From Sulfurisphaera tokodaii str. 7 (GTDB lineage Archaea > Thermoproteota > Thermoprotei_A > Sulfolobales > Sulfolobaceae): 64,000 bases of DNA. The DNA is taken from NCBI RefSeq assembly GCF_000011205.1, contig NC_003106.2, positions 1,812,001-1,876,000 on the forward strand. The letters are read 5' to 3'. Position 1 is the stretch's first letter. Every line of letters starts with the position of its first letter. The notes beneath the pieces were generated by a model. It saw nothing but the letters and a program-made list of their open reading frames with translations. It made no database searches and was not told the origin of the DNA. Below, one piece after another: positions 48,430 through 57,577 of the stretch. A program made the position numbers and the translations under genes.

Positions 48430-48936
48430 TTAGAAATAATAATATAAATTACTAATGTAATATGCGATTAACAGAAGCAGAAAACCGGCAAAGATTGCTA
48501 AACCATTTACTGCTGGGTTATCATACCTATAGTGGGCTAATGCGAACCTCCTCCACCTCCCCCTCTTCTTCACATAAACCCCAGCTTCAGTAAACATATC
48601 CAGAAACATATGAGTAGGACCTACTATCACTCCGGAGACCAATACTTCAATTAAAGCATAATAACCGTACATATAGTGTATGAGGAAGATTAAGGGAATT
48701 GTTGGTAATAATCCCCATAATACACTCCTAGGATAAGTATGGGTTAAAGGAGACCTAACCGGTATATAACCCCTTCCAGTCAACAACTCCCTATGCCCTA
48801 TCTTATCAATCAGAGAATTACCCAAAATAGAAGAATATGCAGCTACGAAAAAACTCACGAAAAAATTGTTAGAAAGAAAAACCAAAACTAATGATATAAC
48901 ACCAAGCGAGAAAACATAATGAGTCCTCAACTTCAC
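48430..48936 (-). CDS. DUF1286 membrane protein
   Basis: 168-aa membrane protein with about four helices and the DUF1286 signature: IDKIGHREL, PVRSPLTHTYPRSVLWGL and GPTHMFLDMFTEAGVY. The His-Asp pattern resembles YdjM-like membrane metal hydrolases. DUF1286 genes are frequent in Sulfolobus viruses and conjugative plasmids as well as chromosomes, so this gene beside a toxin gene may be of mobile origin. I see no integrase or att site to confirm it. Confidence 0.7.
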   Translation of the reverse strand: MKLRTHYVFSLGVISLVLVFLSNNFFVSFFVAAYSSILGNSLIDKIGHRELLTGRGYIPVRSPLTHTYPRSVLWGLLPTIPLIFLIHYMYGYYALIEVLVSGVIVGPTHMFLDMFTEAGVYVKKRGRWRRFALAHYRYDNPAVNGLAIFAGFLLLLIAYYISNLYYYF

Positions 48937-48967
48937 AGAATAGAATATATAAAAAAGGTATTTAAAT

Positions 48968-49642
48968 TTAGTTATTAGAATATTTCTTTACTAATTCATA
49001 AAATTCTCTAAATTCTCCTCCTTTATAGACGTTAAACTCTGCATTTTTCAATACACCAGTTACGAACTCCTTACTAATCTTTATTGGTAAATTTTTAACA
49101 ATATAATCTGCAGCTATATCTAAGTTTTCTTTAATGATAGTTATTCCCTCCATATACGCATTAATAACTTTATCCTCTTGTGAATTTATGTGAATTCCAC
49201 AACTCCCTGGAACATTAAGCAGATCTTCAAATGCTTCTCCTTTCCCTAAGGCAGAGGATAATGTTGCTGCACTAATTTGATTATTTTTTAACATATTTAC
49301 AAGTTGCATCATATCATCAGAGTATACTAGCTCAGCCTTAACCTTTTTTAGATCTATTGTGGCTCTTGTTAAAACGTCAGCAGCACTCCCCTTTCTCCAG
49401 ACTCCTATTTTACCCTCTGTTAGCTTAGGCGAAATCAACATTAACTTCTTTACAGTAATAAAATCAATCCTTAGCCCTCTTTTTGCTAATGAAACTGTAG
49501 AATCAACTATAGCATCGACATCTTTTCCGCCTTCTTTTCCGAAAATTATTTCTATATCTTTATTCTTCATTTGATATGCTATTAAAGGATAGGATACTGG
49601 GCCTGGAGCGGCTAATATTCTAATTTTACTCTGGGAATTCAT
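48968..49642 (-). CDS. DUF3834-like substrate-binding-fold protein
   Basis: 224-aa protein with the layout of a periplasmic-binding-protein II fold (RILAAPGPVSYPLIAYQM, DAIVDSTVSL, GVWRKGSAADVLTRATI), probably the Sulfolobales family DUF3834. There is no signal peptide, so it acts in the cytoplasm, perhaps as a ligand sensor rather than a transporter part. It is divergent from an MFS transporter at 49733 with 90 bp between, which may indicate shared regulation. Ligand unknown. Confidence 0.65.
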   Translation of the reverse strand: MNSQSKIRILAAPGPVSYPLIAYQMKNKDIEIIFGKEGGKDVDAIVDSTVSLAKRGLRIDFITVKKLMLISPKLTEGKIGVWRKGSAADVLTRATIDLKKVKAELVYSDDMMQLVNMLKNNQISAATLSSALGKGEAFEDLLNVPGSCGIHINSQEDKVINAYMEGITIIKENLDIAADYIVKNLPIKISKEFVTGVLKNAEFNVYKGGEFREFYELVKKYSNN

Positions 49643-49702
49643 GAGTTTCTATGAAACTACTTTTCTTAAATGTTTTTATTAGAAAAATTGACGATAACTA
49701 AA

Positions 49703-49710
49703 CTTAAATA
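49703..49710 (+). promoter_or_regulatory. TATA box of MFS transporter
   Basis: CTTAAATA centred about 26 bp before the ATG at 49733, predicting a leaderless message. It lies inside the longer frame that opens at 49670 and so argues against that upstream start. Confidence 0.5.
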
Positions 49711-49732
49711 TAGCGAGATAAATTACACCTTT

Positions 49733-50917
49733 ATGCAAAAAAAGGATATAACATTTCTTCATGCATTATTAATTATTATTCCTTTGACTATTGCAATAAG
49801 AGCATCTAATAATATGTTAATGACAACAATTCCCCTTGTAACCAAATACATATTTAATTTTAGCGAAAGCGAAATCGGAATTATTTCAGCCCTAACTTCA
49901 CTGTTTACGTTTATTGGAAGCGGTGTAATCAATTCTAGATTGAAACGCGATATGAGGAAAAAAGTTTTTAGAGCATCTGGCATAGTTTACGCTATACTTT
50001 TACCTATCTTTTATTTTGCTTCTCCAATTACTATTTGGGTTTTATCAGCGTTAGCTGGGATTGTTCTTGGTATACTTATGCCAAATATTATTACTTATGC
50101 CGGATTACTAAAAGATAGAAGGCAAAGGGAAAGAGTACTCTCAATTTATACCTTAGCATTATCAGCAAGTTTAGTAATCGGACCAGCAATTGAGTCATGG
50201 ATATTAAATTACTTTTCACTCCTAGAAGTTTTCCTATTCTTTGCCCCATTCTCAATTCTTTCTGGGATAATGTCATTCTTTGTAGATTTCCCAGAAGAGA
50301 GAAATGATGGTAAAAAGACAAAAGTCTTCGAAAATCCAGGGTTTATAACGGCAGTTATTAATATCTTAACATATAATATAGTTTTCTCAATACTTCTTGC
50401 TTTTGCAGGAATATATGCAAAATCTACTTTTAATATCTCTTACTCTTCTGTTACCCTAATCTTCTCAGCTTTCTTTTTAACCTCATTCCTTTCTAGGCTT
50501 TACCTTTCTATTAGACCCGCAGAAAGGCTATGGTATTATATGTCTTTTGCAATATCAATAACAACACTTGGTTTAGTATTTATTTCAGTTTTACCATCAA
50601 ACTTAGTTCTCTTTACGGTAGCTCTATTGCTTCTAGGAATTCCTCATGGAATAACATATCCCTTATCCATCATTTCTATAAGCAGGACTTTCTTACCAGA
50701 AGAAAGAAATGAGGCAAATAGTATATTCTTTGCTATTATGATGCTAATAGGTATAGTAACTCCAACAATATCGGGCTTTGTAATTGAGATAATTGGATTT
50801 AGAACCACTCTAACTTTCATAATTCCTATAATCCTCTCGCTTCTTGTCTTGTTGAGACGTTATGTTAAATATGTTGATACTCAGATTGATAAAACCTATA
50901 AGAGTATAGCTAAATAA
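49733..50917 (+). CDS. MFS transporter
   Basis: 394-aa major facilitator with about 12 helices. N-terminal part KKDITFLHALLIIIPL leads into the first helix, and FSESEIGIISALTSLF precedes a weak helix 2-3 loop. The second half has LLLGIPHGITYPLSIISISR and SGFVIEIIGFRTTLTF. The start at 49733 is set by the TATA box; the frame is open to 49670. Substrate cannot be predicted. A second MFS gene follows on the opposite strand. Confidence 0.8.
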   Translation: MQKKDITFLHALLIIIPLTIAIRASNNMLMTTIPLVTKYIFNFSESEIGIISALTSLFTFIGSGVINSRLKRDMRKKVFRASGIVYAILLPIFYFASPITIWVLSALAGIVLGILMPNIITYAGLLKDRRQRERVLSIYTLALSASLVIGPAIESWILNYFSLLEVFLFFAPFSILSGIMSFFVDFPEERNDGKKTKVFENPGFITAVINILTYNIVFSILLAFAGIYAKSTFNISYSSVTLIFSAFFLTSFLSRLYLSIRPAERLWYYMSFAISITTLGLVFISVLPSNLVLFTVALLLLGIPHGITYPLSIISISRTFLPEERNEANSIFFAIMMLIGIVTPTISGFVIEIIGFRTTLTFIIPIILSLLVLLRRYVKYVDTQIDKTYKSIAK

Positions 50918-50965
50918 TTTTAGAAAATATAACGAAGTAGTTCTATAATAATCTTGTTTCATAAA

Positions 50966-52060
50966 CTATGGCCTTAATGTTTTCTGTTTGTTTAATAAAG
51001 AGAGGAGAATAAAACCTAATACTGCACAGACTAGACCAAATTCTTTATACATAGGTGTTGAAAGCAATAGAGAGAAAACGAGACTGCCCAAGAGTCCAGC
51101 TACAGCTTTTCCAGTATATAAAATTGCATTATTTGAAGTAGAATATTTTTCACCGAATATGTCCCCAGATATCGAGAAGTAAAGTGTTATAAGTGAACCA
51201 CCAAAGAATCCAATCACTAACACTGAGGCCAATATAATATTGAAAGTAAATAGTAGGCTTCCTAATATCATCATAGAGAGTGTTAAGATTAATGTTCTAT
51301 ATCTTCCTAGTATGTCTGAAATATACCCCAAGATTGGTCTACTTATCCCGCTTAACAAAGGAAATATTGTGATTAAGAATAACGTATTTTCCTTTCCTAT
51401 TAGAGAAAGCGATGAGGAATATATTGTTAAAGGAACCGCACTTAATGCAAATGAAAGGTAAATTAACCACCATCTACCTTCTTTTATTATTCTACTTGGT
51501 TTTTCTCCTCTAGCTATAGAGGGATATTCTACAAAATTTGATAAAAATGATAATAATACTAATTCTACTAGCCCTATGATTAACATCACTAACCTATAAT
51601 TTTGGTAGGGATAAATAAAGGGATTCAGTATTGAAGCACCTAGGCCGAAACCCAAGGATACGAAACCAGTAGCAAATCCTCTAGTTTTACTAAACCATTT
51701 CACAGCTAAATTTGCAGCAATTCCATACAAGATACCTTCACCTATACTTCCAAAAGACCAAAAGAAATAGAACTCATAAATGTTATTTGAAAATGAAGTC
51801 CCTAAGAATCCTATTGCTGAGAGTATTGATGATATGATTCCAATACTTTTAGGCCCTCTATAATCAGCTATGCCTCCTCCAATTATTTGAAATACTGTTG
51901 AAAAGAATGTGAAGAGAGTGAAAGCTACTTCTATTTCCGGTATAGTAGAATTTAATCCTTTAACTAAGTGAGGCAAGAAAGCATTCCAAGAATATTGATA
52001 TAATGAATTGAACGACATAATAATGAATCCAATTATTAGAAATTTTCTCTTCACAGTCAC
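50966..52060 (-). CDS. MFS transporter, OFA-like
   Basis: 364-aa major facilitator with about 11-12 helices; the arrangement SFNSLYQYSWNAFLPHL, GGGIADYRGPKSIG and VKWFSKTRGFATGFVSLGFG resembles the oxalate/formate antiporter-like group. The start is GTG (ending at 52060). It converges on the other MFS gene with 48 bp between stops. A carboxylate is a reasonable but unproven substrate. Confidence 0.8.
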   Translation of the reverse strand: MTVKRKFLIIGFIIMSFNSLYQYSWNAFLPHLVKGLNSTIPEIEVAFTLFTFFSTVFQIIGGGIADYRGPKSIGIISSILSAIGFLGTSFSNNIYEFYFFWSFGSIGEGILYGIAANLAVKWFSKTRGFATGFVSLGFGLGASILNPFIYPYQNYRLVMLIIGLVELVLLSFLSNFVEYPSIARGEKPSRIIKEGRWWLIYLSFALSAVPLTIYSSSLSLIGKENTLFLITIFPLLSGISRPILGYISDILGRYRTLILTLSMMILGSLLFTFNIILASVLVIGFFGGSLITLYFSISGDIFGEKYSTSNNAILYTGKAVAGLLGSLVFSLLLSTPMYKEFGLVCAVLGFILLSLLNKQKTLRP

Positions 52061-52078
52061 TACTTGTTGAAATAATTA

Positions 52079-52086
52079 TTTATATT
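52079..52086 (+). promoter_or_regulatory. TATA box of small basic-protein gene
   Basis: TTTATATT about 25 bp before the GTG at 52107. It lies between divergent genes, so it might instead serve the minus-strand MFS gene (start 52060), for which it is too close to act in the usual way. Confidence 0.4.
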
Positions 52087-52106
52087 TCTTTAGCTGATAT
52101 AGGGTT

Positions 52107-52235
52107 GTGGGTTATAAATCTAGGCTTTATCATTTAGGCAAATGGAATTTTCTAAGATATAGGTATAATCTGATAATAAGTAAAAAATTGGCTTTAAAGA
52201 TTGCTAGGAAGAGATGGAAAGAGAGATATTTATGA
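52107..52235 (+). CDS. Small, very basic protein (42 aa)
   Basis: Open frame from GTG 52107 to TGA 52235. The product has about 14 Lys/Arg in 42 residues and several aromatic residues, with an N-terminal GYKSRLYHLGKWNFLRYRY and a C-terminal helix SKKLALKIARKRWKERY. This even pattern is unlike random AT-rich translation, and a TATA box is correctly spaced. Nucleic-acid or ribosome binding is the natural guess. It precedes the 172-aa gene by 17 bp. No family recognised. Confidence 0.5.
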   Translation: MGYKSRLYHLGKWNFLRYRYNLIISKKLALKIARKRWKERYL

Positions 52236-52252
52236 GTTTCATTAATTAACAC

Positions 52253-52771
52253 ATGCTAGTTGAAATTCATCTTAACCTTTTAGAGTTTAAAAATTCCATT
52301 TCCAATTATATTCTAGAGACTGAAGAAAATGGATGGAATAAAATTAGAGGTTTTGAGGGTGAATACTATTATAAGGAATTTAATGGATATACTATTTTAG
52401 TTTCCGCTAATTTTCCTCTTGAAAAGGGATATATTTTCGAGAATTTAAAGATTAATAAGCTTAGGGAAATTCTTGATCAGCCTGGAAAAGTAAAGTATTA
52501 TTTAACGTTAGATATTTCTGATAACACGCTAACTACTACTAAGGAGGACTGTTTTGATCCTTTCCCTGGCATAGATATTGTTAACGGTATGTTAAAGGAT
52601 TTTCAGTTCTTTAGAGACGAATGCTGTGTAAGAATAATTACACAAATGGATTCTATCGATGATTTTCCTATTGCATTAAATAGGATAATCAATGGATTCC
52701 AACTTTATTACTCAATAGTTAATCTTCAGGAACAAGTAGCTATAAATTACGTTAAGAACTATATTAAGTGA
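52253..52771 (+). CDS. Conserved-looking soluble protein of unknown function
   Basis: 172-aa soluble alpha-beta protein. Notable parts are HLNLLEFKNSISNYILETEE at the N terminus, a central DNTLTTTKEDCFDPFPGIDI and RDECCVRIITQMDSIDDFP; the three cysteines could form a metal site or disulfide. A TATA-like ATATTTAT is about 24 bp before the ATG. I do not recognise a family. It may be co-expressed with the small basic protein just upstream. Confidence 0.65.
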   Translation: MLVEIHLNLLEFKNSISNYILETEENGWNKIRGFEGEYYYKEFNGYTILVSANFPLEKGYIFENLKINKLREILDQPGKVKYYLTLDISDNTLTTTKEDCFDPFPGIDIVNGMLKDFQFFRDECCVRIITQMDSIDDFPIALNRIINGFQLYYSIVNLQEQVAINYVKNYIK

Positions 52772-53247
52772 AGAATACTTACATGCCAGATCTCTAACAA
52801 ACCTAAAGTAATAATTTAAGGATTTTCTCCTAATCAAAAACCAGGAGATATTTATTCATGAGTAAGCAAAAATTTTCATTTATTATTCTATATTTATTAC
52901 TAGAATATTCTTAATTAGTTCAGATGCAAAAGATTCTCCAGTTAGTACTTATAGAAAAATCATTACATTTGTACGTTACGTTAAAAATGTATAATAAAGA
53001 TCAGCTTACTAATTAAAAATTCTTTCTAGTAAGTGCTAAGATCAAGAAAATAAATTAAAAATTATTAATTAAAGAATAAATGTTATAATTTTTTATGGTA
53101 ACGGAATTTCCTAAAATATTATTCAACTCAATGCAAGTGGAACTAAGTTGGTATTAATACTCTTTTTTACATATATATGTATATTTATTTTTGTGAATAT
53201 AAAAAATAGAAAGTATGTTATCAGATTAAACTTTTGAGAAGAAAAAC
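52772..53247. other. Long non-coding stretch before doxD
   Basis: About 475 bp, strongly AT-rich, with no open frame over about 20 codons that has a credible start. The only structure I see is a weak hairpin (CTTACTA at 53005-53011 and TAGTAAG at 53027-53033). The right end runs into the doxD promoter: TTTTTAAT at 53248-53255 is the best TATA candidate. A non-coding RNA here cannot be excluded. Confidence 0.45.
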
Positions 53248-53287
53248 TTTTTAATAACAAAGTTAAATAATCATTTTGGGAATTGAA

Positions 53288-53830
53288 ATGTCAAAGATAA
53301 ACTTCAATGAAGGTAACGCAACAAGATTAGAGTATATATGGCCAATAAGGTTTGCTGTAGGATGGATGTTTTTAGATGGTGGTTTAAGAAAAGCAGTATT
53401 AAATCCAGCAAAACTAGACCCTAATTCTTCTTCATTTGTTGGAGGAAAACTAGTTAACTTCTTACCCCATGCAGGGCCATTTAAACCATTTTTATTAATG
53501 ACTTTAGAGAATCATGCATTTGATGTTACTTTCTTAACAATATTCAGTTACATAGAGATTATAGCTGGTCTATTCTTAGTTATAGGACTTTTGACAAGAT
53601 TAGCTGCCTTTGGTGCAGCTGTAATGGCTATTGGTATGGCTCCAGCTTACTGGTTAGGTTCAACGTGCGAAGATGAGTGGCAAATTGGTTCATTATTAAC
53701 TGCTGGTGCTATAGTAGTTATGCTAACTGGTGCTGGTAGGGTTTGGGGATTGGATTATTTCCTCTACAAGAAATTTGGTGATAGAGGTATTGCTAACGTT
53801 CCAATATTAAAGTGGATTAAATTGTGGTGA
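53288..53830 (+). CDS. doxD: Thiosulfate:quinone oxidoreductase, membrane subunit DoxD
   Basis: 180-aa membrane protein with four to five helices. DoxD with DoxA oxidises thiosulfate to tetrathionate and reduces caldariella quinone, as shown for Acidianus ambivalens. Family marks: [49 protein letters not shown] and [13 protein letters not shown] use the ATG at 53288; the TTG at 53276 would add four residues and also fits the TATA spacing (25 bp). The end overlaps the doxA upstream region, so the two are one operon. Confidence 0.92.
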   Translation: MSKINFNEGNATRLEYIWPIRFAVGWMFLDGGLRKAVLNPAKLDPNSSSFVGGKLVNFLPHAGPFKPFLLMTLENHAFDVTFLTIFSYIEIIAGLFLVIGLLTRLAAFGAAVMAIGMAPAYWLGSTCEDEWQIGSLLTAGAIVVMLTGAGRVWGLDYFLYKKFGDRGIANVPILKWIKLW

Positions 53831-53835
53831 GAAAA

Positions 53836-54342
53836 ATGAACAAAGTAGCAATTGTAGGAATTATTTTTGCACTATTCACAGTAGGCTGGATTTTAGGTAC
53901 TGGCCAATGGGCATATGGTAATGTTGTAGGACCATTATTCAATAATTCAAAACTACCAAAGCTTAATGTTACCTATATTACTGCATATAATACTCCGCAA
54001 GGCTTATGCTTGATCATGAATATCACTGATATTGATGGTCCAGATGCATATCCAGCATCTGCTCCCTTAATGGAAATATCTAATGGAACATGGCACATTT
54101 TCCTAAACTCTTCACAGATTGCTAATGATACAGTAAAGATAATTCAAGCACCATGGAATGCAAATAAGAAGGACTCTGTTAATTGGTACTCAGGATTTAT
54201 AGTTATTTTAGGAAGCGAAGGACAATTTCATCTGCTAATAAAGGGATTACATTTATCTCCAGGTAAGTATGAAGTAAAGCTGTATACTCCAGCAATAAGT
54301 TCAAATAGGCAAGCAATTGCTTACTTCACGATAAGTAGTTGA
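53836..54342 (+). CDS. doxA: Thiosulfate:quinone oxidoreductase, small subunit DoxA
   Basis: 168-aa protein with one N-terminal membrane anchor ([18 protein letters not shown]) and an outward-facing beta-sandwich-like domain with many Asn-x-Ser/Thr sites (for example MNITD, FLNSS), typical of glycosylated surface proteins in this group. Sequence features [20 protein letters not shown] and [12 protein letters not shown] fit DoxA. The start at 53836 has a GGTGAG ribosome site formed by the doxD stop region; the GTG at 53824 is less likely. Partner of DoxD in thiosulfate oxidation. Confidence 0.9.
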   Translation: MNKVAIVGIIFALFTVGWILGTGQWAYGNVVGPLFNNSKLPKLNVTYITAYNTPQGLCLIMNITDIDGPDAYPASAPLMEISNGTWHIFLNSSQIANDTVKIIQAPWNANKKDSVNWYSGFIVILGSEGQFHLLIKGLHLSPGKYEVKLYTPAISSNRQAIAYFTISS

Positions 54343-54353
54343 AGATAGTTTAA

Positions 54354-54377
54354 ATTTTTCTTTTTGTATTTTCTTTT
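54354..54377 (+). terminator. T-rich transcript end after doxDA
   Basis: A tract rich in T (AATTTTTCTTTTTGTATTTT and on) follows doxA and runs to the next start codon. This is the form of Sulfolobales terminators. The next gene begins immediately, so it may also contain that gene's start signals. Confidence 0.45.
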
Positions 54378-55772
54378 ATGGAAAATTATTCTAAGGAGAT
54401 ACGCGAGAGGGCTTCTCAAATTTATTCAGATGGAGGTATTTTAGGTTTATTAAAGCGAGGCAATAAGTTAATTGGAATTGTAAAAGATATTGATATTTAT
54501 AGGGTCGAATACGATCTGTCACTAAGCAAAGGAAAATGTGAGTGTAGACTTGGAGAAAACTGTGAACATATTTATGCGATTAAGATGAGTTATGAAAAAG
54601 GCGAATATATAGATTTTGATAGCTTAGAAAATAAGATTATAGAGCTTAATAAAAGAGAACTTCTTGGAATTTTAGTTACTTTAATAGAAAAATTCCCCAT
54701 GATTGCTAATTATATCTATCCTATTGAGAATGCTAAATATTCCTTAGAAAGATATATAAATCTGATAAAGCAAAATCCTGGGGAAAATATAGTTAACTCA
54801 TTTACTGATTTTCTTATAAATAATAGAGAAAAAATTAATAAAGATGATATTTTTATTATTCTCGATACTATTGCGTCTTGTAAAAGTAAATGTTTCTATA
54901 ATTTTATCACAGAAAAACCATATGATGAAAATTTAATGAAAACTTTAGCTAATATACTATTAGAGAAAGAAGTTAAAGAGGATGATATCAAAAAACTGGA
55001 GAAAATTATTGAAAAGGATAAATACGGTAACCTTGATACTTTTGTTTTAACTTTACTCGATAACGAGGATATAAGGAAATTAATGGATATTAGAATTTAT
55101 CTAAATGCTTTAATTAGAAGAGGCGATAAGGATAAAATATTAAAATTACTCCAAACTGATGTAATTTCTAAGGAAGAGAAATTTAATATTCTACTTCAAA
55201 CTGATGAGAAAGAGGCTTTAGAATTCGCAAAAATCAATATGCTTTACTCAAGCCTCTTCAATTATTACTATAACTTAGGTGAATTTTCACAAGCATTAGA
55301 AAATTTAAAGAAAATGATAGAGCTTAAAGATATTATTGGTATAAGTAGTCATAAAGATAAAATACTGCCTCTTATAAAAGGCAATCCTGATCTAATCAAG
55401 TCTTTGTATGAATTATCTAAGGATAATGTAGTCCTCTACCCTCTTCTTATCAACCTATATGATGTAGCATCTGGTTCTTTAAAATATGACATTGCAGTTA
55501 CAGTAATGGATAAATTTCTTTCCTTAAAAGATTACTGCCCAGACGTAATAAGGATAGTAGGAGAACAAAGAAAGGAGAAGTTAAGCTATATTGTGCAACA
55601 TTTAACTGAGGAACTTGTGGAAAGGAAAAGATACGAAGACGTAATACAGTGTCTAAAAGTTGCTAGAAAGTATATGACGATTGAAGATTTCAATAATTTA
55701 TTATCACAAATAAAAGAGAATTACAAAAGAAAGAGACAACTAGTTAGTCTTATAAATAAATATTTATCATAA
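54378..55772 (+). CDS. SWIM zinc-finger protein with helical-repeat body
   Basis: 464-aa protein. The N terminus carries a SWIM zinc finger, CECRLGENCEHIYAIK (Cys54-x-Cys56-x5-Cys62-x-His64). The rest is an all-helical, charged body of about 390 residues in irregular repeats (for example LFNYYYNLGEFSQALENLKK and VIQCLKVARKYMTIEDF), reminiscent of TPR or HEAT-like solenoids. No helicase or recombinase domain is present, in contrast to many SWIM proteins. A DNA- or protein-binding scaffold is likely; the partner is unknown. Confidence 0.78.
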   Translation: MENYSKEIRERASQIYSDGGILGLLKRGNKLIGIVKDIDIYRVEYDLSLSKGKCECRLGENCEHIYAIKMSYEKGEYIDFDSLENKIIELNKRELLGILVTLIEKFPMIANYIYPIENAKYSLERYINLIKQNPGENIVNSFTDFLINNREKINKDDIFIILDTIASCKSKCFYNFITEKPYDENLMKTLANILLEKEVKEDDIKKLEKIIEKDKYGNLDTFVLTLLDNEDIRKLMDIRIYLNALIRRGDKDKILKLLQTDVISKEEKFNILLQTDEKEALEFAKINMLYSSLFNYYYNLGEFSQALENLKKMIELKDIIGISSHKDKILPLIKGNPDLIKSLYELSKDNVVLYPLLINLYDVASGSLKYDIAVTVMDKFLSLKDYCPDVIRIVGEQRKEKLSYIVQHLTEELVERKRYEDVIQCLKVARKYMTIEDFNNLLSQIKENYKRKRQLVSLINKYLS

Positions 55773-55830
55773 TACTTCCTATTTTATTTAAGATTATTTT
55801 TATTTGGATAGCCTAATAGTTTAAAAATTT

Positions 55831-55845
55831 CCACTTAAAAAGTGG
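55831..55845. repeat. 15-bp inverted repeat
   Basis: CCACTT-AAA-AAGTGG, six-base arms around three bases, lies in the 179-bp gap between the SWIM gene and the permease. It is GC-richer than its surroundings and could be an operator for the permease gene or a transcript hairpin. Confidence 0.4.
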
Positions 55846-55951
55846 GTTTATAAGTAAATAATTTAAGATTATAGATTTATTCTAGGGACTTCAAAAAGGA
55901 TTTTAAAACAGTTAATTTTATTTTTCGTGTATTGGGGCTTCATATGAAGAA

Positions 55952-57544
55952 ATGTCCCAAGAGAAAAAATCTCTATTCTTAAGAGAGAGTTCCGGTCTAG
56001 TGAGAGAAGTTAGCCCCTGGGCATCAATGTCAGCAACTTTCGGATTAGTAACTGGTGGTGTACCAATTCTTATAATTTCATGGCTTTTCACAGCACCGGG
56101 GGCGAATTGGGTATTAGCCTTCTTACTAGCTTTACCCCCAACTTTAGGAATGGCATTTCTTTTTTATGTAGCTGGAATTTCAATGCCTAGAGCCGGAGGA
56201 GATTATGTTTTTAATAGTAGGGCAGTTCACCCAGCAGTAGGTTTTGTAAATTATTGGGGTCTATTTATAGGTTTTGCACTTTCTTTAGGGTATTATAGTT
56301 ACTTAGCTGCACAATGGTTCGCATATCTATTCTCTGGTATTGGATTAGCTTACAGTAATCAATACTTTCTAAATATAGGCAAGTTCTTAGGAACTACTGA
56401 AGCTGAGGTAATTTTAGGAACAATTGTAGTCATAATTTCAACAGCTTTAGCTATGATACCTAGATTCCAATGGAAGTTTGTGTTATGGGGAGGTATAATT
56501 TCCCTTTTATCTAGTATCATAATGTTTATTGCATTAGCTCAAATAAGTCCATCTCAGTTCGCGCTAGCCCTAAGTAAGAATGTTGGGATACCAAATGCTT
56601 ATAGTGAAGTTATTCAAAACGCGGAAAGTAATGGATTAACATTTTATCCAGCTTTATATGCGTCATTTTTAGCATTACCAGTAGTCTGGTACTATTATAC
56701 ATGGTATAATTTACCAGCTTCATGGTCAGGGGAAATGAAAAGACCTAAAATGAACGTACTTTATTCAATAATCCTAGCAATACTGGTAATATCAGCATAT
56801 TATATTTTAATAGTATACTTCAGTGAGAAAGCTTTTGGTGCATCTTTCCTTACTTCGTGGAGTTATATATCGTATAATGGTATTAATGACACTGTTTATA
56901 ACACTCTAAGTAATATAGGAGATTTTATACCATACTTCGCATTCATTGTAAATCACAGTTTACCACTATTCATTATCATGTTTATTGCATTATGGTTACC
57001 AAACTTTTATAGTAACCCACCGTTAGTTGTAGCATTAGTAAGATATCTGTTCGCATGGTCTTTTGATAGGGTTATGCCGCCATGGTTAGCTGATGTTAAT
57101 GATAGATTTAAGTCGCCATTAAAGGCTACAGTATTAGTTGGTATTTTAGGTGAAATTGGAGTATTACTTTATGCATTTAACACACCAGTAGCTATTGTAG
57201 ATACTACTGTAGTATTTGAAGTGGGATATGCAATTTTCGCAATATCTACTGCACTAATGCCATTTGTAAGAAAAGATCTTTATAAAAGAGCTGTTCAGCA
57301 TAAATGGAACATTGCTGGTATCCCAGTTATATCAATAATTGGATTTGCCGTTTTCGGCTTTCTTATGTGGGTGCTAACCCTCACCTGGAATAACCCTGTG
57401 TTACTACCAGTGAATTTTGTGACTATTCTATCTCTAGGAATAATATATGGAGCTGGAGTCCTAATATATGTTATAGGTTATCTATTAAATAGAAGAAACG
57501 GAATAGACCTTAACTTACTATTTAATGAAGTTCCACCAGAATAA
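55952..57544 (+). CDS. APC-family amino acid permease
   Basis: 530-aa transporter with about 12-14 helices of the amino acid-polyamine-organocation superfamily. N-terminal [20 protein letters not shown] and the second-helix [19 protein letters not shown] are typical, the latter being the P-R-A/S-G-G-x-Y motif. It is longer than the permease at 30533 and only distantly similar. The gene is followed by a T-rich tract. Substrate unknown. Confidence 0.87.
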   Translation: MSQEKKSLFLRESSGLVREVSPWASMSATFGLVTGGVPILIISWLFTAPGANWVLAFLLALPPTLGMAFLFYVAGISMPRAGGDYVFNSRAVHPAVGFVNYWGLFIGFALSLGYYSYLAAQWFAYLFSGIGLAYSNQYFLNIGKFLGTTEAEVILGTIVVIISTALAMIPRFQWKFVLWGGIISLLSSIIMFIALAQISPSQFALALSKNVGIPNAYSEVIQNAESNGLTFYPALYASFLALPVVWYYYTWYNLPASWSGEMKRPKMNVLYSIILAILVISAYYILIVYFSEKAFGASFLTSWSYISYNGINDTVYNTLSNIGDFIPYFAFIVNHSLPLFIIMFIALWLPNFYSNPPLVVALVRYLFAWSFDRVMPPWLADVNDRFKSPLKATVLVGILGEIGVLLYAFNTPVAIVDTTVVFEVGYAIFAISTALMPFVRKDLYKRAVQHKWNIAGIPVISIIGFAVFGFLMWVLTLTWNNPVLLPVNFVTILSLGIIYGAGVLIYVIGYLLNRRNGIDLNLLFNEVPPE

Positions 57545-57572
57545 ATTTTTTATATTTATATTTCATTTTTTT
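57545..57572 (+). terminator. T-rich tract between permease and membrane iron-sulfur gene
   Basis: TTTTTTATATTTATATTTCA followed by a run of seven T lies directly after the permease stop. It may end the permease transcript and also contain the TATA box of the next gene (TATATTTATA about 22 bp before its ATG). Confidence 0.4.
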
Positions 57573-57577
57573 AATAC

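Noticed and set aside
53005-53033. Weak hairpin in the long gap before doxD, considered as a non-coding RNA or riboswitch
   Set aside because: Stem of only 7 bp, all A-T rich except two pairs, with no conserved motif; not distinguishable from chance.
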